Shown: positions 15,098-22,657 of the stretch, in pieces
Layout: the number at the start of each line of letters is the position of its first letter
How positions within the stretch are numbered: the first letter of the stretch is position 1
Source of the DNA: CBFGTV01 sp965652145
Lineage (GTDB): Bacteria > Bacillota > Clostridia > Peptostreptococcales > Natronincolaceae
Reading direction: 5' to 3'
DNA: 31,041 nucleotides
Assembly: GCA_965652145.1 (NCBI GenBank)
Contig: CBFGTV010000039.1
Coordinates: 1 to 31,041, forward strand
The notes under the pieces: model-generated
What the model was told of the DNA's origin: nothing
Database searches by the model: none
Seen by the model: only the letters and a program-made list of their open reading frames with translations
Translations under genes and position numbers: made by a program

Positions 15098-15856
15098 CTA
15101 TTGGATAGCTGCGTTAGCTAAGGCGTTTTCTACGGCTTCCTTCCATTGACTGGATGAACCGGTTGCACCTGTAAAGGAGTCAACATCAGTACCATTGGCT
15201 TCCACAAATGCTTCTGCCATAGCAGTTTGAGCTTCGTGGAAAGCTTCATAGGCATAGTCTTCATCTTTAAATGCTTCTTTTTCATCTGCAAAGGTTGTTT
15301 GCTTTAAAACTACCTCTGTAATTACATCATCTTTAATTGTAACTAATGCCACACCACGGCCCTTATCGTCAGCCTCTGAAGCTGCCATAAAGGTTCCGTC
15401 AAAGTATTTACCTTCCATACCTTCAGTAGAAGCTAAGGCCAAGGCTCTTTCAACTGCTTGCTTCCATTGGGTACTTGAACCAGTTGCTCCGGTGAAGGAA
15501 TCTACTTCAACACCATTGGCTTCAACAAATTTTTCTGCCATGGCTACCTTCGCCTCATGGTATGCCTCGTAGGCATAATCTTCACCCTTTTCGTCACCAA
15601 AACTGTTAGTTTGAGTCAGTTCTACATTAACAATTTTATCATCTTCAATGGTGATGGTTGCCTTTGCATAACCCTTTTCATCACCATCAGAAACCCCTGT
15701 ATAGGTGCCATTTGAATATTTTCCTAGGGTTTCTTCTACCTGTTCGTTGTCAGTATCGTTTCCAACAGGTTCATTGTCTGATGGAGTAGAACAGGCTGCT
15801 AGGTTAAGTGCCAGCACCGCAGCAAGTGCTGTAAGAAGAAGTTTTTTCATGTGCAT
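15098..15856 (-). CDS. Lipoprotein with two FMN-binding (flavinylated) domains, PplA-like
   Basis: A 252-residue lipoprotein: signal peptide with lipobox LAAC (Cys22), an acidic linker (23-45), then two homologous FMN_bind domains at about 48-142 and 151-250. Each ends in the same motif, DSFTGATGS (119-127 and 226-234), which fits D-x2-[ST]-G-A-T-x-[ST]. In NqrC, RnfG and PplA the Thr of GAT receives covalent FMN from ApbE-type flavin transferases, so Thr125 and Thr232 are the predicted sites. The architecture matches Listeria PplA, an extracellular electron-transfer lipoprotein. No ApbE or quinone-linked partner is in the window. GGGAGG lies 9 bases before the first ATG. Cell-surface electron carriage is inferred. 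Confidence 0.85.
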   Translation of the reverse strand: MHMKKLLLTALAAVLALNLAACSTPSDNEPVGNDTDNEQVEETLGKYSNGTYTGVSDGDEKGYAKATITIEDDKIVNVELTQTNSFGDEKGEDYAYEAYHEAKVAMAEKFVEANGVEVDSFTGATGSSTQWKQAVERALALASTEGMEGKYFDGTFMAASEADDKGRGVALVTIKDDVITEVVLKQTTFADEKEAFKDEDYAYEAFHEAQTAMAEAFVEANGTDVDSFTGATGSSSQWKEAVENALANAAIQ

Positions 15857-16046
15857 TGCATAAATCCTCCCAAATAATTTTATTCAACCAAGAACCATTA
15901 TACATTAACAATAACTATAAATAAATAAATAACGAACAATATTTTTTTAAATTTTACGTAACAATTAGCCTGAAAGCTCCTTTTACCTGATTCTGCCGGG
16001 TTATTTAAAAGATACGAAGGATAAAGAAATTTTAGGGGCAATAAAA

Positions 16047-16081
16047 AATAAAAGGATGTATCCTCGACACATCCTTTTATT
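16047..16081. terminator. Terminator of hcp
   Basis: A perfect 12-base stem: ATAAAAGGATGT (16048-16059) with ACATCCTTTTAT (16069-16080). On the minus strand it is followed by a TTTTTTATT tract. Confidence 0.85.
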
Positions 16082-16103
16082 AAATAATATATGATTGATT
16101 TAA

Positions 16104-17393
16104 TTAACCCATCATGGCAGCAAGATCATCATTAACGTTGCTGATTAGCTTTAGGTTAAAGGTATCCTGTAGTACGCTGAGTACACCGGGAGTTATGAAT
16201 TCCGGAGGCTTAGGTCCGATATAGATATTTTGAATGCCTAGGCTAAATAATCCAAGTAAAATGGCCACAGCTTTTTGCTCAAACCATGATAGCACAATGC
16301 TAAGAGGTAGTTCATTAACTTGGCAATCAAAGGCATTGGCCAGGGCTAGGGCTATTTTAACAGCAGAGCCAGAATTATTACATTGACCCAGGTCGATATA
16401 TCTTGGAATATTGGTTCCGGGAACAACACCGTAGTCTATATCATTAAATCTGAATTTACCACAGGAGGTTGTCAGGATAACGCACTCCTTAGGAAGTGAG
16501 GTGGCCAGTTCCCGATAATATTCTCCACCCTTACCGGGGGCATCACAACCGGCGATAACAAAGAAACGTTTAATTTTACCGGACTTTACTGCGTCAACAA
16601 TTTCAGGGGCAATGCTTAATACTGTCTCGTGGTGGAAACCTGTTGTTAAAGTCTTATCTGATTCAACGTTGGCCTTGGGTAGTGAAAGGGCCTTTTCAAT
16701 AATTGGTGTAAAATCGTCATTTTCAATCTTTTGAACTCCCTCTAGGCCGGCAACGTCATAGGACCAGAATCGGTCTGAATAGCTTCCCTTAATTGGCATT
16801 AAGCAGTTGGTTGTACCTAAAATACATCCAGGGAATTCTTCAAATACTTTTCTTTGGTCGAACCATGCTTTACCTACATTTCCCTTTAAATGAGAATATT
16901 TTTTAAGCTGTGGGTAACCATGGGCTGGCAGCATTTCAGAGTGGGTATAAATATTAATTCCCTTTCCTTCGGTTTGCTTTAACAGTTCTTCCAGGGCAAA
17001 TAAGTTGTGGCCTGTCACTAAAATAGCATGACCCTCAACCTTATCTTCAGATACTGTTACTGGTTGGGGAATACCTAACAGAGAGGTATGGGCCTTGTCT
17101 AATAAATCCATCACCTTTACAGTGGCAGAGCCCACCTTCATGGCCATATTAATATGTTCTTCAAGATTAAAGTTTGAATTGGTCAGAGTTAGGTAAAGGG
17201 CTTCGTGGGTGATTTTATCCACCTCTGGGTCTCTGTAGCCTAATTGTGCTGCATGGGTTGAATAGGCAGCAATCCCCTTTAATCCAAAAATAATGGTATC
17301 CTGAAGACTGGCAATGTCTTCGTTTTTACCGCAGACCCCAATTTTCCCCGTACATCCGCCCTTTGGCGTTTGTTCGCATTGATAACAAAACAT
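16104..17393 (-). CDS. hcp: Hybrid-cluster protein (hydroxylamine reductase), class III
   Basis: A 429-residue iron-sulfur-oxygen cluster protein. The N-terminal cluster motif is C3-x2-C6-x7-C14-x6-C21. Hybrid-cluster ligands are visible: His129 (TGHN), Glu153 (HSEML), Cys197 (TTNC), Cys283 (AGCD, the persulfide Cys), Cys311 (TSCGK), Cys338 (LGQCN), and Glu372 and Lys374 (FEQKA). All ligands are kept, but the protein is about 110 residues shorter than the usual 540-550, missing the region between the N-terminal cluster and the GHN motif. This fits the short class III form. HCPs reduce hydroxylamine and nitric oxide and act in nitrosative stress. AAGGAGGC is 7 bases before the ATG. Confidence 0.93.
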   Translation of the reverse strand: MFCYQCEQTPKGGCTGKIGVCGKNEDIASLQDTIIFGLKGIAAYSTHAAQLGYRDPEVDKITHEALYLTLTNSNFNLEEHINMAMKVGSATVKVMDLLDKAHTSLLGIPQPVTVSEDKVEGHAILVTGHNLFALEELLKQTEGKGINIYTHSEMLPAHGYPQLKKYSHLKGNVGKAWFDQRKVFEEFPGCILGTTNCLMPIKGSYSDRFWSYDVAGLEGVQKIENDDFTPIIEKALSLPKANVESDKTLTTGFHHETVLSIAPEIVDAVKSGKIKRFFVIAGCDAPGKGGEYYRELATSLPKECVILTTSCGKFRFNDIDYGVVPGTNIPRYIDLGQCNNSGSAVKIALALANAFDCQVNELPLSIVLSWFEQKAVAILLGLFSLGIQNIYIGPKPPEFITPGVLSVLQDTFNLKLISNVNDDLAAMMG

Positions 17394-17463
17394 GATATAG
17401 CCTCCTTTATATTTTTATGTGAAATTCCTTTCAAGCTTCTATTTTCTTTTTGGGTACATTCAT

Positions 17464-17469
17464 ATCATA
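17464..17469 (-). promoter_or_regulatory. Putative -10 box of hcp
   Basis: TATGAT on the minus strand. It predicts transcription from about 17457, which places the CRP/FNR-type palindrome at 17491-17506 at -41.5. There is no good -35 box, as expected for an activated promoter. Confidence 0.45.
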
Positions 17470-17490
17470 CGATATAATAGCCTGGTAAAC

Positions 17491-17518
17491 TGTGACATAT
17501 ATCACGATTATACGTGAT
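17491..17518. promoter_or_regulatory. CRP/FNR-type (HcpR-like) operator and overlapping second palindrome
   Basis: TGTGACATATATCACG (17491-17506) is a GTGA-N6-TCAC palindrome of the CRP/FNR superfamily type. HcpR regulators of anaerobes recognise TTGTGA-N6-TCACAA-like sites before hcp. A second palindrome, ATCACG-ATTATA-CGTGAT (17501-17518), shares six bases with it, so two dimers could not easily bind at once. Confidence 0.6.
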
Positions 17519-17533
17519 GATTGTCAATAGAAG

Positions 17534-17573
17534 CTAAAGGGCCAGAATCTAAAAAATAGATTCTGGCCTTTGG
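17534..17573. terminator. Terminator of the molybdopterin oxidoreductase gene
   Basis: CCAGAATCTA (17542-17551) pairs with TAGATTCTGG (17557-17566), extended by flanking AAAGG/CCTTT pairing. It lies immediately beyond the stop at 17575 on the minus strand. The T-tract there is poor, so termination may be partial. Confidence 0.6.
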
Positions 17574-17574
17574 T

Positions 17575-19527
17575 TTATTTCAACAGCTTAATTCTGCAAA
17601 AACAATAGTTGTAAATAGCTTGATTACCGATATCGGAAACCCCTGAAGAGGTCAGCCGGTTAACGGCCTGGTGCTTGAACCACCAGCCCTCGTAGATCAT
17701 CATAACATCCTTTGGAATTCCTGTATTGGCAACAGCCCTGGCCTCAATTTCTCCCTCGGAAGATTCAATTAAAATCCTCTGGTTAGCTTGAATTCCATAA
17801 TACTTCATGGTATCTTCCGACAGATACACTTCAGGAATAAAGTCCGCCTCAAGGTCAACATTGTGTTGTGAATGAAGGGAATGCTTGGGATGAAGGCTTA
17901 ATAGCTGTAACGGATAGTTGGGGTCAACCTGTCTTTTGAAATATTTCGGCTCGGCAAAATGAAATTTACCCGTAGGAGTAGCAAATTTTTTGGTTTCCCA
18001 GGGCACTTCATTTCCTTCTATTTTCAATGCCTTTCCCTGTAGCTCAGCCAGCGACATACCGGTATTGTTAATCAGTGGAGCCAATGCCCTTTCAAGGTAG
18101 GCATTTTTATTGGGATAACGCTGAAGAAAATCCTTCATGTCCAGCGCCTTTGCCAACAGACTGAAAATTTCAAATTCTTCCTTTACTCCTTCTCGGGGAG
18201 GAACCACCTGCTGGGTGTAAAAGAAATGAGAATGCCACATGGAGGAACAGAGAAAATCCTCCTCTTCAAAAATGTGGCTAGCGGGCAGTACATAGTCAGA
18301 ATACTGGGCTGTGTCTGTCATGAACAGGTCAATAGTTACCTTAACAGGAATTGACTCAAATGCCTCGATGGTCTTATTGGTGTTGGGCAATTGCAGCAGT
18401 GGGTTAGCCTTGGTAATGAACATTAGCTTGATTTGGTCCCTTCGATCCTTCAGGATATATTGGGGAAAGTGGGCCCGTATAAAGCTGGGCTGCCCCTGGG
18501 GCTGAGTATTTTTTGCGTAATCCCAGTCAATCCACTGGGAAACAAATTGATTGCCATAGTTGACCCCTCCGCCGGGAATTCCAATATTCCCCGTTAGGGC
18601 CCCCAGGGCATCAATATAGCGTATATTTTGTCCGCCATTGGGGTATCGCTGCAGGCCATAGCCAAGAAAAATAGAAGCGGGAGAATTTAAGGCATAGAGC
18701 CTGGTAAGCTGAAGGACTGCTTCGGCGGATAGTCCTGTAGCCCTAATTAATTCCTCCAATGAAATGGCTTCAAGCTTTTTTTGATAGGTTTCAAAGCCCC
18801 AGGTATATTTATCAGTAAAATTTTTATGATACCACTGGTTTTGAAGTATTATTTTTGCCATTGCCATGGCCAGGGCGCCATCAGACTCTGGCTTGATCTG
18901 GTAATAATGGGTAGCCATTTGGGCCGTGGCGGTTTGAATGGGGTCAATGACAATCAGCTTTGTGCCCTGTTCCTTGGCGGCCTTTAGAAATGGAACCAGG
19001 TGAACGTTGGTATTGACAGGATTTCTGCCCCATATCAGAATAACCCTGGAATGAAGGGTATCTTCTGGGGTGTGGCTCAATACCTTGCCAAAATCTTCTT
19101 TTTGAGCGGCAATTCCCGCCCCCCAGCAAAGGCTGCCCGTTGGAACAGTGACACTTCCAAGGGCATTAAAAAAAGCCCGGTCAATTTCCTTTGAAAGGCC
19201 CCCATGGCCCGATTCACTATAGTGAAGAATTGAAGAAGCACCATAAAGCCTTAAAGTATCCTGCAGCAGGGCAGCAATTTCATCAATGGCCTGGGCCCAG
19301 GTGAGCTTTGTCCATTGCCCATTAACCTTTTTCATGGGGGATGTAAGGCGCAGGGGGCTATTAAGGCGTTTTAGGTGATAGGCCCCCTTCTGACATAAAA
19401 ACCCCCTGGTAACAGGGTGGTCTTTGTCCCCTGTCACTCGAACAATTTCATGATCCTCCGAAAGTTCAACCTGTATACTGCAGGCATCCCAGCAATCTAA
19501 GGAACAGGCGGTCTTAATGGTTTTCAT
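17575..19527 (-). CDS. Molybdopterin-dependent oxidoreductase (DMSO reductase superfamily)
   Basis: A 650-residue catalytic subunit. The N-terminal [4Fe-4S] site is C8-x3-C12-x3-C16-x28-C45, with the conserved Lys47 after the last Cys (CQKG) that is thought to relay electrons to the pterin. A Cys at 134 in GSLCWGAG is the probable metal ligand. Domains run in the usual order: Fe4S4 (1-55), molybdopterin-binding (55-470), and C-terminal dinucleotide-binding domain (about 530-645). There is no twin-arginine signal, so it is cytoplasmic. No electron-transfer or membrane-anchor subunit lies beside it, and the substrate cannot be deduced: formate, sulfur oxyanions or others are possible. AAAGGA lies about 11 bases upstream of the ATG. 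Confidence 0.85.
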   Translation of the reverse strand: MKTIKTACSLDCWDACSIQVELSEDHEIVRVTGDKDHPVTRGFLCQKGAYHLKRLNSPLRLTSPMKKVNGQWTKLTWAQAIDEIAALLQDTLRLYGASSILHYSESGHGGLSKEIDRAFFNALGSVTVPTGSLCWGAGIAAQKEDFGKVLSHTPEDTLHSRVILIWGRNPVNTNVHLVPFLKAAKEQGTKLIVIDPIQTATAQMATHYYQIKPESDGALAMAMAKIILQNQWYHKNFTDKYTWGFETYQKKLEAISLEELIRATGLSAEAVLQLTRLYALNSPASIFLGYGLQRYPNGGQNIRYIDALGALTGNIGIPGGGVNYGNQFVSQWIDWDYAKNTQPQGQPSFIRAHFPQYILKDRRDQIKLMFITKANPLLQLPNTNKTIEAFESIPVKVTIDLFMTDTAQYSDYVLPASHIFEEEDFLCSSMWHSHFFYTQQVVPPREGVKEEFEIFSLLAKALDMKDFLQRYPNKNAYLERALAPLINNTGMSLAELQGKALKIEGNEVPWETKKFATPTGKFHFAEPKYFKRQVDPNYPLQLLSLHPKHSLHSQHNVDLEADFIPEVYLSEDTMKYYGIQANQRILIESSEGEIEARAVANTGIPKDVMMIYEGWWFKHQAVNRLTSSGVSDIGNQAIYNYCFCRIKLLK

Positions 19528-19567
19528 GGCTAGACAGATCCTTTCCTAGGTATTTTACAATTGATTG

Positions 19568-19645
19568 GTTGTTGAATATAAAATCTTCCGTTTCTATTTA
19601 ACAGCATTGTCGACATTTTACCGAAACTGGTATTGATTCAACAAC
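19568..19645. repeat. Spaced inverted repeat upstream of the molybdopterin oxidoreductase
   Basis: GTTGTTGAAT (19568-19577) and its exact complement ATTCAACAAC (19636-19645) are separated by 58 bases. It lies in the shared upstream region of the oxidoreductase (minus) and tpx (plus). It may be two operator half-sites or a cruciform. No T-tract follows, so it is not a terminator. Confidence 0.5.
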
Positions 19646-19706
19646 TTATTTATATGAATATAGAATATTTTATCATAGAGCCAGGGGGGAAAGAAGACAT
19701 TATTTG

Positions 19707-19723
19707 ATCATTAATTTAATGAT
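19707..19723. promoter_or_regulatory. Fur/PerR-family-like box upstream of tpx
   Basis: ATCATTAA-T-TTAATGAT is an exact 8-1-8 inverted repeat. The core has the 7-1-7 architecture of Fur-superfamily boxes (the PerR box is TTATAAT-N-ATTATAA). It sits about 80 bases before the thiol peroxidase start, so peroxide control by a PerR-type repressor is possible. The base match to PerR is only partial. Confidence 0.4.
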
Positions 19724-19798
19724 TGATCGTCCTTTAGGGGGGTATCTTGAATGATAAGTAAATAATCATAATTTAAGAAGAGGAAGGAGAAGGGTCTG

Positions 19799-20310
19799 GT
19801 GGAAAGAAGAAGGAATGCAGTTACCATGAAGGGTAACCCCATTACATTACTGGGAAGGGAGCTGAAGGTAGGGGATACTGCCCCTGATTTTACAGCCCTA
19901 ACAAAGGATTTAAAGGCCTTTGGTCTGAAGGACATGGGTAATCAAATTAAACTGATTAGTGTAGTGCCGTCTATTGATACGGGGGTTTGTGATTTACAAA
20001 CCATTCGATTCAACGAAGAAGCGGCATCTCTAGGGACACCCTTGTGGTGACCATTAGTATGGATTTACCCTTTGCATTAAGCCGGTATTGTGCCAGTAAG
20101 GGAATAGACAATGCCATTACCCTGTCAGATCATCGGGAGGCCTCCTTTGGTTTAGCCTACGGATATTTAATGGAAGAATTACGACTATTGTCAAGGGGTG
20201 TGGTGGTGATTGACAGAGATAACCGAATACGCTACATTGAATATGTTTCAGAGGTCGGCTCTCACCCCGACTATGATAAGGCCCTTAAGGCCGTTTCAGA
20301 ATTAGATTAG
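19799..20310 (+). pseudogene. tpx: Thiol peroxidase Tpx, disrupted by a frameshift
   Basis: Two overlapping frames together encode a full atypical 2-Cys peroxiredoxin of about 170 residues, which reduces peroxides with thioredoxin. The first frame (19799-20050, GTG start, AGGAAGGAG about 9 bases upstream) carries the peroxidatic Cys in PSIDTGVCDLQT. The second runs from about 20036 and carries SMDLPFALSRYC with the resolving Cys, then VVVIDRDN near the end. The join is at GGG 20033-20035: one extra G would read ASLGDTLVVTISMDLPF, as in other Tpx proteins. Both cysteines and the rest look intact, so this is either a sequencing or assembly error or a very recent mutation. Confidence 0.88.
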
Positions 20311-20320
20311 CAAGGAATGG

Positions 20321-20375
20321 AAAACAGCATGCCACTAAAATAAATGTGGGTTCAATGCTGTTTTTATTTTTTTTT
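20321..20375 (+). terminator. Terminator of tpx
   Basis: AACAGCAT (20323-20330) pairs with ATGCTGTT (20355-20362) across a loop of about 24 bases, followed by a very long T tract (TTTATTTTTTTTTTT). Confidence 0.8.
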
Positions 20376-20426
20376 TTGATTTTGGCCTGATGAAGCCCGT
20401 AAAGTGACATTTAATAGGCATAGGGT

Positions 20427-20454
20427 TTGACAGGAAACAATATTATGAGATAAT
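20427..20454 (+). promoter_or_regulatory. Promoter of the sigma-54 activator gene
   Basis: TTGACA (20427-20432), a 16-base spacer, and GATAAT (20449-20454), about 95 bases upstream of the ATG. The regulator itself is therefore probably transcribed by the housekeeping sigma factor. Confidence 0.5.
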
Positions 20455-20508
20455 AGAAATGAATTGATGGAAAATTTTCAAAATTTACTGACATATATAC
20501 TGTTTCGG

Positions 20509-20523
20509 TGTAGGTTTGCTACA
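20509..20523. promoter_or_regulatory. Inverted repeat in the leader of the sigma-54 activator
   Basis: TGTAG-GTTTG-CTACA, five-base arms with a five-base spacer, just upstream of the ribosome site. It could be an autoregulatory operator. No second good copy is seen at the AOR promoter. Confidence 0.3.
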
Positions 20524-20547
20524 AAAGTATAAGGGAGTTGGTGAGAG

Positions 20548-22491
20548 ATGGATACAAAGCCCTATATTCAAAGATCCCATGAAAGATGTATCAAGATGGG
20601 CATAGACTCAAATCGGGTTTATAGTACGAAAATATTAAAGGGTCAAGCCCTCCAGCAAAAGCTGGAGGAAAATCAGGAATTGATTGTAACAGCAGGGCCC
20701 TTTATGAAGCAGCTATACAACTTTGTAAAGGGCTCGGGCTTTTTTGCCATTCTAACCGATGGAGAGGGCTGCATATTGGATATTATTGGTGATGAAGATG
20801 TATTGGAAATAGCCTTTGGCTTAGAAATGGTTCCGGGTGCCTATATGGATGAGGAGCACATCGGTACCAATGCCATGGGTACGGCCCTGGCGGAGGGGGT
20901 ACCGGTACAGGTTTCAGAGGGGGAGCATTTTATTCAGGCCTACCATCGCTGGACCTGCTCGGCGGCACCCATACGCAACAGCCATGGCAAGATTATAGGG
21001 GTGCTGGATTTAACAGGCTTTAGCCATTTGGTCTATTCCCATACCCTGGGCATGGTGGTGGCGGCAGTTAACGCCATTGAAGAAATGCTAAAAAACAATA
21101 GTATCCATCGAAATCTGCTGGTAGCCAAAAAATCCTTTGAAACCATTGTTAATTCCATTACATCAGGGATATTTACCGTAGGGCCAAAGGGCTACATTAA
21201 AACCGTTAACAAGGCAGCCGTTCAAATGCTTGGCTACAGCCAGGAGGAGCTGATATGCACAAATGTAAGGGGAATTTTAGAGGGGTGGAACGGTATACAG
21301 GACAGTGTAGCCAATAATATCCATTACATTGAAGAGGAAGCCTATTTGAAGGGAAAAAAGGAGAAGCTTCATTGCACCCTGAGTGCCTATCCCATTGTCG
21401 ATAAACAGGGGAAGATTCAAGGAATCGTCTGTGTGATCCGGGAAGTAAAGAAAATGAAGCGGGTGGCCAATAAGATGGTGGGCAAACAGGCCTACTATAC
21501 CTTTGACAATATTATTGGCCGCAGTGAGCCCTTTTTGAAGGTATTAAACTATGCAAAAAAAATTGCCGACAGTCCCTCAACAATTTTAATTACCGGGGAA
21601 AGCGGAACCGGCAAAGAAGTATTTGCCCAATCAATTCATAACCAAAGCAGCAGAAGGGATGAGCCCTTTGTTGCGCTGAACTGCGGGGCGTTGCCCAGAA
21701 ATTTAATTGAATCAGAGCTGTTCGGCTACGATGAAGGGGCCTTTACAGGGGCAAAGCGGGGCGGACAATTTGGTAAGTTTGAACTGGCCGATGGGGGGAC
21801 CCTGTTTTTGGATGAAATCGGTGAAATGCCGCTGGATATGCAGATAAGGCTATTGAGGGTCTTAGAGGAAGGAAGACTTTTTAGAATTGGCGGCAGCCAG
21901 GAAATCAAGGTGGATGTTAGAATTATTGCCGCCACCAATAAGGATTTAAAAAAAGAGGTTGAAAAGGGCACCTTTAGGAAGGATCTGTACTACCGGCTGA
22001 ATGTGCTTCCGCTGAAGCTGCTGCCCCTAAGGGAGCGTAAGGAGGATATTCCCCTCTTGATTGATTTTTTCATGACGGTCAAATCCCTTAAGCTGGGAAA
22101 GAATCCGGCGAATTTACCACCGGCTGTCATTCAAAGACTGGCGGAATATCCCTGGCCCGGTAATGTAAGAGAGCTTGAAAATAAAATCGAGCAAATTATT
22201 AATGCAGAAAATAACAGCCTGGTCTGGGAGCTTTCGGAAGGAACGGGCTATGCCCCCATGGAGCGGAGCAGTAAGGAGGAGGAAAGCCTGGATCAGGTTG
22301 AAAAAAGGCATATTACCAATATGTTAATTAAGTATAAAGGGAATATCAGCTCGGCCGCAGAGGCCCTGGGGATTGGCAGAAATACCCTTTATAGAAAGAT
22401 GAAAAAATATAAAATAGATTGTTCTAAAATGGAACAGCGTAACGATGTGGAACAGGTATCGGAGAATAAAGTGTTTCAATATGGAACATAA
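20548..22491 (+). CDS. Sigma-54-dependent transcriptional activator (GAF-PAS-AAA+-Fis HTH, AcoR-like)
   Basis: A 647-residue activator. A GAF sensor (about 60-185) has the AcoR-type signatures EEHIGTNAMGTALAEG and WTCSAAPIRN. A PAS domain follows (about 195-310), then the AAA+ domain (about 330-560) with Walker A GESGTGKE (350-357), the sigma-54-contacting GAFTGA loop (397-402), and Walker B GGTLFLDEIGEMP. The C-terminus has a Fis-type HTH (ISSAAEALGIGRNTLYRKMKKY) and a 30-residue tail. There is no receiver domain, so it senses a small molecule directly. The strong sigma-54 promoter right after it, in front of the aldehyde oxidoreductase, makes that gene the obvious target. The ligand is probably an aldehyde or a related metabolite (inference). 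Confidence 0.93.
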   Translation: MDTKPYIQRSHERCIKMGIDSNRVYSTKILKGQALQQKLEENQELIVTAGPFMKQLYNFVKGSGFFAILTDGEGCILDIIGDEDVLEIAFGLEMVPGAYMDEEHIGTNAMGTALAEGVPVQVSEGEHFIQAYHRWTCSAAPIRNSHGKIIGVLDLTGFSHLVYSHTLGMVVAAVNAIEEMLKNNSIHRNLLVAKKSFETIVNSITSGIFTVGPKGYIKTVNKAAVQMLGYSQEELICTNVRGILEGWNGIQDSVANNIHYIEEEAYLKGKKEKLHCTLSAYPIVDKQGKIQGIVCVIREVKKMKRVANKMVGKQAYYTFDNIIGRSEPFLKVLNYAKKIADSPSTILITGESGTGKEVFAQSIHNQSSRRDEPFVALNCGALPRNLIESELFGYDEGAFTGAKRGGQFGKFELADGGTLFLDEIGEMPLDMQIRLLRVLEEGRLFRIGGSQEIKVDVRIIAATNKDLKKEVEKGTFRKDLYYRLNVLPLKLLPLRERKEDIPLLIDFFMTVKSLKLGKNPANLPPAVIQRLAEYPWPGNVRELENKIEQIINAENNSLVWELSEGTGYAPMERSSKEEESLDQVEKRHITNMLIKYKGNISSAAEALGIGRNTLYRKMKKYKIDCSKMEQRNDVEQVSENKVFQYGT

Positions 22492-22547
22492 ATATTGTTG
22501 CTTCAGGATATAATTCATCTTCTTAATTTTTTATATTTAAATAAAAA

Positions 22548-22563
22548 CCTTGGTAAATCAAGG
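22548..22563. promoter_or_regulatory. Possible upstream activator site for the AOR promoter
   Basis: CCTTG-GTAAAT-CAAGG, an inverted repeat centred about 67 bases upstream of the expected sigma-54 start. The position suits an enhancer-binding protein, but the repeat is short and could be chance. Confidence 0.25.
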
Positions 22564-22566
22564 GAT

Positions 22567-22593
22567 AAGGCTGCTGAAAGGGCGGCCTTTTTA
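22567..22593 (+). terminator. Terminator of the sigma-54 activator gene
   Basis: AAGGCTGC (22567-22574) pairs with GCGGCCTT (22582-22589, one G-U pair), loop of 7, then TTT-A-TT. It ends the regulator mRNA just before the sigma-54 promoter. Confidence 0.75.
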
Positions 22594-22596
22594 TTA

Positions 22597-22612
22597 TGGC
22601 ACGGGATTTGCA
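22597..22612 (+). promoter_or_regulatory. Sigma-54 (-24/-12) promoter
   Basis: TGGCAC (22597-22602), five bases, TTGCA (22608-22612): a complete match to the sigma-54 consensus TGGCAC-N5-TTGCA, with GG at -24 and GC at -12. Transcription would begin near 22623, about 35 bases before the aldehyde oxidoreductase ATG. It lies directly downstream of a sigma-54 activator gene. Confidence 0.9.
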
Positions 22613-22657
22613 AGTTATTATGATTGAATGATTGAAAAAATCTTAAGGGGGATGAAT

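Noticed and set aside
15098..15856. Repeats in the FMN-binding lipoprotein gene as a DNA repeat array
   Set aside because: The repetition is at protein-domain level (two diverged copies), not a DNA tandem repeat or CRISPR.
20033..20050. Programmed ribosomal frameshift in tpx
   Set aside because: No A/T-rich or standard slippery heptamer and no internal Shine-Dalgarno at proper spacing; Tpx is not known to use recoding.
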